From Bacilli bacterium (lineage in GTDB: Bacteria > Bacillota_I > Bacilli_A > RF39 > UBA660), in contig JAFZPS010000010.1 in assembly GCA_017550205.1 (NCBI GenBank), forward strand, positions 1 through 19,184: a DNA stretch of 19,184 nucleotides, written 5' to 3'. Below are positions 14,292 through 19,184 of this stretch, one piece after another. How positions within the stretch are numbered: the first letter of the stretch is position 1; every line of letters begins with the position of its first letter. The notes below the pieces were generated by a model. The model was given only the letters and a program-made list of their open reading frames with translations, did no database searches and was not told the DNA's origin. A program made the position numbers and the translations under genes.

Positions 14292-15887
14292 ATGCTAATA
14301 GGTATAATAAAAAATGAAACAACAAATTCAAATTATTATATACATATAGATAAACAAGATAATTACAATAGAGTAAGTATTATAGAAACTACTAAGAATT
14401 ATATAAGATCATTAAGTGAAATAGAAGCAATCTCAATATTAAGAAAAATACTATCATCAAAATTAACATATAAAGAAAAATATAATGATTATGATGTATA
14501 TCTAGATGAAGCAAATAATAAAAGATATTTTAAAGATGGTAAAGAAAACTATTTTATGTTTTTAGAAAACAATGGAGTAAGTGCCCTAAAGTATTCTAAT
14601 AAAAAAAATAAATTAAATCTACATGCAAAAGCCTATAAAATAATCACAATGGGTATTGGTTTTACTATAATTTTCTCTTCAACAGCACTTATACCATTTG
14701 CTGATGATACTAAATTCTTTAAAGGTACAGAATACTTATTATCAAGTGTTGTAGAACTAACTCCATTAGAAGCAACTAACTTAATAAAAAATTCATTATA
14801 TCTATCAAAAGAAGAAAAAAATCATCTTGCAAATAAAGATTATTTTGAATTTGTCTTGAGTCATACAGATAGTGCAGATAGAGAATATTATTTAAGAAAT
14901 GCTTTAAATAATCTACAAATAAAACATTATAATCCAGAACACTTACCTGGTACTAATGGATATTATAATCCTCTTGATATTAATGCCATAAATGTATGTA
15001 ATACAATAGAAAAGAATACTCCATACTATATAGATACATATACTCATGAATTTATCCATTTAACACAAACTCAATCAGATTATTTATATATAATGGAAGC
15101 AACAGCTGAAATGTTAGAATATGAATTCTATAATCAACCATGTGATGGATATCCAGAACTAATAAGAAGAACTAAAGTATTAATGGAAATAATAGGCCCT
15201 GAACCAGTCATAAGTTGTATATTTAGTGGTGATACAAAACACTTTGAAAATACAATAAGAATGTATTTAGATGATAATGATGCCAATAGATTATTAGAAT
15301 TATTTAAAACATCAGCATCTAATTTATATGAAACACCTGAAGCAATGCAAACAATAAATAAAGAAATAGATGAATTATTAGCAAAAATGTATTATAACAA
15401 AACAGGTAACGATATTAATACTGATTTAATGATGAGATGTATATTTATAAATAATACAGATAAAAGAATGTATTTTAATACTAAATTAGATGAATATAAT
15501 AATGATTATTATCTTATGAACAAAAGAGTAGAAATAGATGAATTAGATATAAATGATGTAGTAAACTCAGATACAGTAAGTAATTATATATATAGTACAC
15601 TAACAATAGAAATAGTTGATGGTGAAGAACGTAATTGCTATGGAACAGATACAACAACAGACTTTTCTAAAATAGTTCCTACTAAAGATAGAATAGTAAA
15701 TATAGAATTTAAAGATGGTACAAGAGGTCATACTGTTTTTGATATAAAAACTAATTCCTGGGAACCAGTAAAACACTATAAAATAGTAGAAGTATATGAA
15801 CCATCTATACCAAAAAAATTCCCATATCAAACAAAAGGACAAATTAATGATAAAACAATGCCAGAAAAAGAAGTAAAATCAATATAA
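14292..15887 (+). CDS. Membrane-anchored HExxH putative metalloprotease
   Basis: This 531-residue protein is not of a family I can name. The N-terminal 110 residues are charged and probably cytoplasmic. A single membrane helix (about 114-136, ITMGIGFTIIFSSTALIP) is followed by a large, probably external part. In it, THEFIH (251-256) gives a HExxH zinc site (H252, E253, H256). The sequence IMEATAEMLEYEF (267-279) with E269 or E273 could supply the third ligand, a layout like gluzincins. The C-terminal 200 residues, including a Lys/Pro-rich end, have no recognisable domain. The start overlaps nearly with the preceding gene: AGGTGAC (14282-14288) contains part of its TAG stop, so translation is coupled to the AMP-binding enzyme. 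It shares the HExxH idea with the 9082-10944 gene, but the two sequences do not align beyond the motif. Confidence 0.8.
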   Translation: MLIGIIKNETTNSNYYIHIDKQDNYNRVSIIETTKNYIRSLSEIEAISILRKILSSKLTYKEKYNDYDVYLDEANNKRYFKDGKENYFMFLENNGVSALKYSNKKNKLNLHAKAYKIITMGIGFTIIFSSTALIPFADDTKFFKGTEYLLSSVVELTPLEATNLIKNSLYLSKEEKNHLANKDYFEFVLSHTDSADREYYLRNALNNLQIKHYNPEHLPGTNGYYNPLDINAINVCNTIEKNTPYYIDTYTHEFIHLTQTQSDYLYIMEATAEMLEYEFYNQPCDGYPELIRRTKVLMEIIGPEPVISCIFSGDTKHFENTIRMYLDDNDANRLLELFKTSASNLYETPEAMQTINKEIDELLAKMYYNKTGNDINTDLMMRCIFINNTDKRMYFNTKLDEYNNDYYLMNKRVEIDELDINDVVNSDTVSNYIYSTLTIEIVDGEERNCYGTDTTTDFSKIVPTKDRIVNIEFKDGTRGHTVFDIKTNSWEPVKHYKIVEVYEPSIPKKFPYQTKGQINDKTMPEKEVKSI

Positions 15888-15900
15888 TTTACTTCTTTTT
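15865..15900 (+). terminator. Terminator with the stop codon in the loop
   Basis: AAAAAGAAGTAAA (15865-15877) pairs with TTTACTTCTTTTT (15888-15900), a 13-bp stem. The 10-base loop ends with the TAA stop (15885-15887) of the HExxH gene. Confidence 0.85.
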
Positions 15901-15912
15901 AATTACTATTTA

Positions 15913-15921
15913 TGTTAAAAT
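15913..15921 (+). promoter_or_regulatory. Extended -10 promoter of the first LRR paralogue
   Basis: TGTTAAAAT is TGn plus TAAAAT (15916-15921), 12 bases after the terminator. A TTCTTT at 15893-15898 has 17-base spacing but is only a weak -35 and sits in the terminator arm. Confidence 0.5.
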
Positions 15922-15942
15922 ATTAATAGAATAGGTGAGTAT

Positions 15943-18153
15943 ATGGATGATCTAAAAAAAATCAAAAATGAATATGGTGAAAAGATGATGTACTTTTGTA
16001 GAGATAATTTCCCTACAATTTTAGAGACTCCAGGTTTACTATATGAAACTATAACAAAACTATTTAATAAAACTAAACTATTATCTGATGATATAAATAG
16101 TAACGAAACAATAAAAGATGCTTTTATTAGAATTATTATGAATGAATACTTATCCAATCACGAAGAAATAGAAGAAGAAAAAGTCATAAAAACTCCTCAA
16201 GAATTACTAGATGAAGCAGGTTATATTCTCTATGAATGTAAATCAGAAGAAGATATACAAAGATTTAGACACTACTATAAAAGATATGATAACTTTGTTC
16301 CAGAATATATTTCAGGTACTACACCAGTACCATATAGTGGAGAAGAATTATGTACATTTAATGGTAATAGATTAGAAAGATGTCATGTATTCTTCGCAGT
16401 TAAGAAAAATGTAGATGAAATTAAAAGAGAAAATTTTCCTAATCCTAAAAGAGATGATGAATATGGTACTTCTGTTATTTCTATACAATTTTCTAGAGGT
16501 AGTAGTAATTCGATTTCAATAAAGAATAGATACAATCACACCGTGGATAATCCAGATGCTACATTCGGAAATGATTTAGATAGAATTATTTCAGGTTTAT
16601 CCATTTCATTTGAAAAAGAATATGGCTTTAATATAAATGGAAATAATAAAACTAATATAGAAATACCTGGCTATATTAAAGCAAATGATGGTAAATTTTA
16701 TAAATACAATTTTGAAAGTAATGCCATTTATTATTGTCCAGATAATATCATAATAAAAGATGGTAAAGTAATACAATACGATAAATCAAGATATCTATTA
16801 ATGGGACGATTATTATTTGATTTTCAAGAAAAAAAGATTATTGAATATGATCAACGCATAGGAATGGAAGAATCATTTTTAGATGCCTTTTATGATAAAG
16901 AAAAAAATACAACAATAAAAAGTATTAAAGTAGAAACGAATAAACAAACAAAAGAAAAAACAATTACTATAAATGATGACATCATAATAGTAATTGATAA
17001 AACAAATCAAATGACATATTATAAAAATCCTCATATTACAAAAATATGGAATTGTTTTTTATCAAATGAATCAGCTGGAGGCCATTCATTAAAAGAAATA
17101 GATTTACCTAATGTAGAAACTATAGGTTTTGATTTTTTATTAAACAATCAATCATTAAAAAAAATAAACTTACCTAAATGTAAAGAAATTAGTCATCGTT
17201 TCTTAAGATTAGGAAGGAATACACTAGAAGAAATTTATCTACCAGAAGTTGAAATAATTAGAAATGATTTTATGGGGTTGAATAAATCACTAAAAAAAAT
17301 ATACTTACCAAAATGTAAGTATATTGGTAATAATTTTTTAGAATTTGATACATCTATACAAGAAATTGATTTACCTGAAGTAAAATATATTGGAAATTAT
17401 TTTCTTGGAAATAATTTAATACTTGAAAAAATCAATTTACCTAAATGTAAAGAAATATGTGATTATTTCTTATATCGTAATGTACATTTAAAAGAATTAG
17501 ATTTACCTGAATTAAAACAAATTGATAACAAGTTTTTAACAAATAATGTATACTTAAAACATATAAATATACCTAAATGTACAACAATTGGACAAGAATT
17601 TCTAAAAGAAAACACTGAAATAGAAAGTATTAATTTACCTGAAGTTTGTGAAATATATGAACATTTTATGGAAAATGCAGAAAAATTAAAACACATATAC
17701 ATACCTAAATGTACATATATTGATGATAATTTCCTAGCGCATTGCACTACACTAATAGATATAGATTTACCTGAAGTATTATATATACATGATAATTTCT
17801 TAGAATTTAATGAACATTTAACTTCTATTAATGCACCTAAAGTACAAGAAATAGGAAATAATTTCTTATATAAAAATACTGTGATTCAAAAAATTGACTT
17901 ACCTGAAGTAATGTATATTGAAGATAATTTTTTAGAACATACAAGAGTACAAATAGTAAATATACCTAAATGTATAGAACTTGGGAATAAAGCCTTAAGA
18001 TATGCTTATAACTTAAAAGAAATAAATATATCAAGTCTAGGGTATATTAAAGATTTAGAATCAAACGATTACGATGCTATTAAAAATTATTTTTCAACAT
18101 GTAAAAGAAATGATATAAATGTAATATATAAAGGAGAAAATAAAGCTATATAA
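15943..18153 (+). CDS. LRR protein with unknown N-terminal region, paralogue 1
   Basis: This 736-residue protein has no signal peptide or membrane helix, so it is probably cytoplasmic. Residues 1-380 form an unrecognised region shared with the next gene. It includes CRDNFPTILE (19-28), TPQELLDEAGYILYECK, GEELCTFNG, VFFAVKKNVDEIKRE and GTSVISIQF, and a segment ending near SFLDAF. From about residue 383 there are some 15 leucine-rich repeats of 22 residues of the BspA/LRR_5 kind, with consensus L-x-x-I-(N/D)-L-P-(E-V or K-C)-x-x-I-x-x-x-F-L-x-x-N-x-x. Odd units carry Pro-Glu-Val and even units Pro-Lys-Cys in strict alternation. A short non-repeat tail ends the protein. LRR solenoids bind proteins, so the C-terminal half is the likely recognition part. 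The ribosome binding site is TAGGTGAG (15932-15939). The gene has its own promoter. Confidence 0.85.
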   Translation: MDDLKKIKNEYGEKMMYFCRDNFPTILETPGLLYETITKLFNKTKLLSDDINSNETIKDAFIRIIMNEYLSNHEEIEEEKVIKTPQELLDEAGYILYECKSEEDIQRFRHYYKRYDNFVPEYISGTTPVPYSGEELCTFNGNRLERCHVFFAVKKNVDEIKRENFPNPKRDDEYGTSVISIQFSRGSSNSISIKNRYNHTVDNPDATFGNDLDRIISGLSISFEKEYGFNINGNNKTNIEIPGYIKANDGKFYKYNFESNAIYYCPDNIIIKDGKVIQYDKSRYLLMGRLLFDFQEKKIIEYDQRIGMEESFLDAFYDKEKNTTIKSIKVETNKQTKEKTITINDDIIIVIDKTNQMTYYKNPHITKIWNCFLSNESAGGHSLKEIDLPNVETIGFDFLLNNQSLKKINLPKCKEISHRFLRLGRNTLEEIYLPEVEIIRNDFMGLNKSLKKIYLPKCKYIGNNFLEFDTSIQEIDLPEVKYIGNYFLGNNLILEKINLPKCKEICDYFLYRNVHLKELDLPELKQIDNKFLTNNVYLKHINIPKCTTIGQEFLKENTEIESINLPEVCEIYEHFMENAEKLKHIYIPKCTYIDDNFLAHCTTLIDIDLPEVLYIHDNFLEFNEHLTSINAPKVQEIGNNFLYKNTVIQKIDLPEVMYIEDNFLEHTRVQIVNIPKCIELGNKALRYAYNLKEINISSLGYIKDLESNDYDAIKNYFSTCKRNDINVIYKGENKAI
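17089..18080 (+). repeat. Coding repeat array of about 15 LRR units (66 bp each)
   Basis: The unit is 66 bases (22 residues), with one of 69. Neighbouring units alternate between a Pro-Glu-Val and a Pro-Lys-Cys form, so the true period is 132 bases. Recurring bases include TTACCTGAAGTA and CCTAAATGTA. The last two units are degenerate. Confidence 0.75.
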
Positions 18154-18165
18154 AGAGGTGAAAAA

Positions 18166-19184
18166 ATGGATGATTTAAAGAAAATCAAAAACGCATATGG
18201 TGAAAAAATGATGCATTTTTGTAGAGATAACTTTCCTACAATATTAGAAAAACCAGGTTCATTATATAGAATTCTATCTAAATTATTTCATCCAAGTAAA
18301 TTATTAATTGATGATATTAATAAGAATAACGATGATTTTAAAGATATATTTATTAATATTATTATGTATGAATTTCTAGAATATCGCAAATATAAAATTG
18401 ATGAAGACCAAGTTGTTACTAAAACACCAGCTGAATTACTTGATGAAGCAGGTTATATTCTTTATGAATGTAAAACGGAAGAAGATATACAAAAATTCAG
18501 AAAATATTATAAGAGAAAAGATAATATTGTCCCAGAATATACACCAGGTACTACTCCAATACCATATAATGGAGAAGAATTATGTACATTCAATGGCGGT
18601 AGATTAAAAAGATGTCGTGTATTCTTCGCTGTAAAGAAAAACGTTGATGAAATAAAAAGAGAAGATTTTACTGAACCAAAAAGGCAAGATGAATATGGTA
18701 CTTCTGTAATATCGATTCAATTTGCTAACGACGAGAATAATACTATTTCAATAAAAAATAGATATAATCATACAATTACAGATAAAAATCCAGATGCTAC
18801 ATTTGGTAATAACTTAGATAATATAATTCCTGGACTAACAAAAGCTTTTGAACAAGAATATGACTTAAATATAACATCTGAAGATACAGATTTATATGAT
18901 GAACTATCTGGATATATTAGAGCTGAAGATGGTAAATATTATAAGTATAATTATGAAGCAGATAATATTTATTACTGTCCAGATAACATAATTATAGAAA
19001 ATAGAAAAGTAAAGCAATATGATAAATCAAGATATTTATTAGTAGGACAACTACTAATAGATTTCCAAGACAAAACAATTAGTATTTGTCCTAATGCACT
19101 TGATAATCGCAATACTTTATCAATTCTTAATTATGATTCTTTCTTAGATGCCTTTTCTAATATAAAAAGTATTAAAGTAGAAAC
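18166..19184 (+). CDS. Paralogue 2 of the LRR-type protein (3' end outside window)
   Basis: The frame opens at ATG 18166, 12 bases after the stop of paralogue 1, with AAGAGGTGA (18153-18161) before it, and stays open to the window end (339 codons plus two bases). The product matches residues 1 to about 335 of paralogue 1 throughout, by eye roughly two-thirds identical. The shared start reads MDDLKKIKN and AYGEKMMHFCRDNFPTILE. Shared later blocks are TPAELLDEAGYILYECK, EELCTFNGGRLKRC, VFFAVKKNVDEIKRE, GTSVISIQF, IKNRYNHT and DKSRYLL. Differences gather at about residues 30-80 and 205-240, and near the end, where it reads NALDNRNTLSILNYDSFLDAF before IKSIKVE. Repeats of the LRR type would be expected just after the window edge but are not seen here. 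A small overlapping frame within it is only a shadow. Confidence 0.85.
   Translation, partial: MDDLKKIKNAYGEKMMHFCRDNFPTILEKPGSLYRILSKLFHPSKLLIDDINKNNDDFKDIFINIIMYEFLEYRKYKIDEDQVVTKTPAELLDEAGYILYECKTEEDIQKFRKYYKRKDNIVPEYTPGTTPIPYNGEELCTFNGGRLKRCRVFFAVKKNVDEIKREDFTEPKRQDEYGTSVISIQFANDENNTISIKNRYNHTITDKNPDATFGNNLDNIIPGLTKAFEQEYDLNITSEDTDLYDELSGYIRAEDGKYYKYNYEADNIYYCPDNIIIENRKVKQYDKSRYLLVGQLLIDFQDKTISICPNALDNRNTLSILNYDSFLDAFSNIKSIKVE

Noticed and set aside
17463..17747. Minus-strand frame in the LRR region
   Set aside because: It is the shadow of the repeat array; it has no start signals of its own.
17089..18080. CRISPR-like regular repeats
   Set aside because: The period is a multiple of three and codes for 22-residue LRR units without unique spacers.
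18398..18607. Small plus-strand frame within paralogue 2
   Set aside because: It lies in another frame of a clear gene whose own frame is open from 18166 to the window end and matches paralogue 1.

Overview
This window is very AT-rich and all of its genes lie on the + strand. It looks like the chromosome of a low-GC Firmicutes/Mycoplasmatota-type bacterium. An uncultured gut lineage near Erysipelotrichia or RF39 is plausible, but that placement is inference. The evidence is Bacillus-type Shine-Dalgarno sites (AGGAGG, AAGGTGA, AGAGGTGA), short U-tailed terminators and strong preference for A/T-ending codons. Tryptophan is encoded by TGG, so the Mycoplasma TGA=Trp code is not in use. Of 20 visible stop codons 19 are TAA, one is TAG and none is TGA.

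Layout. (1) 2-4450 is a probable seven-gene run: a 5'-truncated unknown protein, a calcineurin-type metallophosphoesterase, an HD-domain phosphohydrolase, a small beta-rich protein, a membrane-anchored protein, an AlkD-type DNA glycosylase and a Cys-rich membrane protein, closed by a terminator. (2) 4544-7694 is a tight operon: a DUF1846 protein, a YqfO/CutA-like (COG3323) small protein, a zinc-ribbon membrane protein with a Ser/Asp/Trp tail, a glycine-zipper mini-protein and a small membrane protein, closed by a terminator. (3) 7715-9034 is a self-contained metal unit: promoter, Fur-family operator, Zur-like regulator, ArsP_2/DUF2899-type permease, terminator. (4) 9082-10944 encodes a large cytoplasmic-looking HExxH protein. 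(5) 10997-11656 encodes a PAP2 phosphatase. (6) 11668-11870 is a gap with a 9-codon mini-ORF, a long-range 11-bp stem and a terminator, a possible small RNA or leader unit. (7) 11894-15887 holds thymidine kinase, an acyl-adenylate-forming enzyme and a membrane-anchored HExxH protein. (8) From 15943 to the window end there are two tandem paralogues with a shared unknown N-terminal region. The complete one ends in a leucine-rich-repeat solenoid and the second runs off the window.

Transcription units are packed closely. Four terminators are built from the last codons of the gene they end or contain its stop codon, and several are followed almost at once by an extended -10 promoter. Genes that appear functionally joined are regulator plus permease, the overlapping 6365-7694 trio, and the paralogue pair. 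The rest looks like ordinary housekeeping content mixed with lineage-specific proteins.

The parts most worth study are the tandem LRR paralogues with an alternating Glu-Val/Lys-Cys repeat, the two unrecognised HExxH proteins, the Fur-type operator unit, and the possible RNA at about 11699-11868. No CRISPR array, insertion sequence, rRNA or tRNA was seen.
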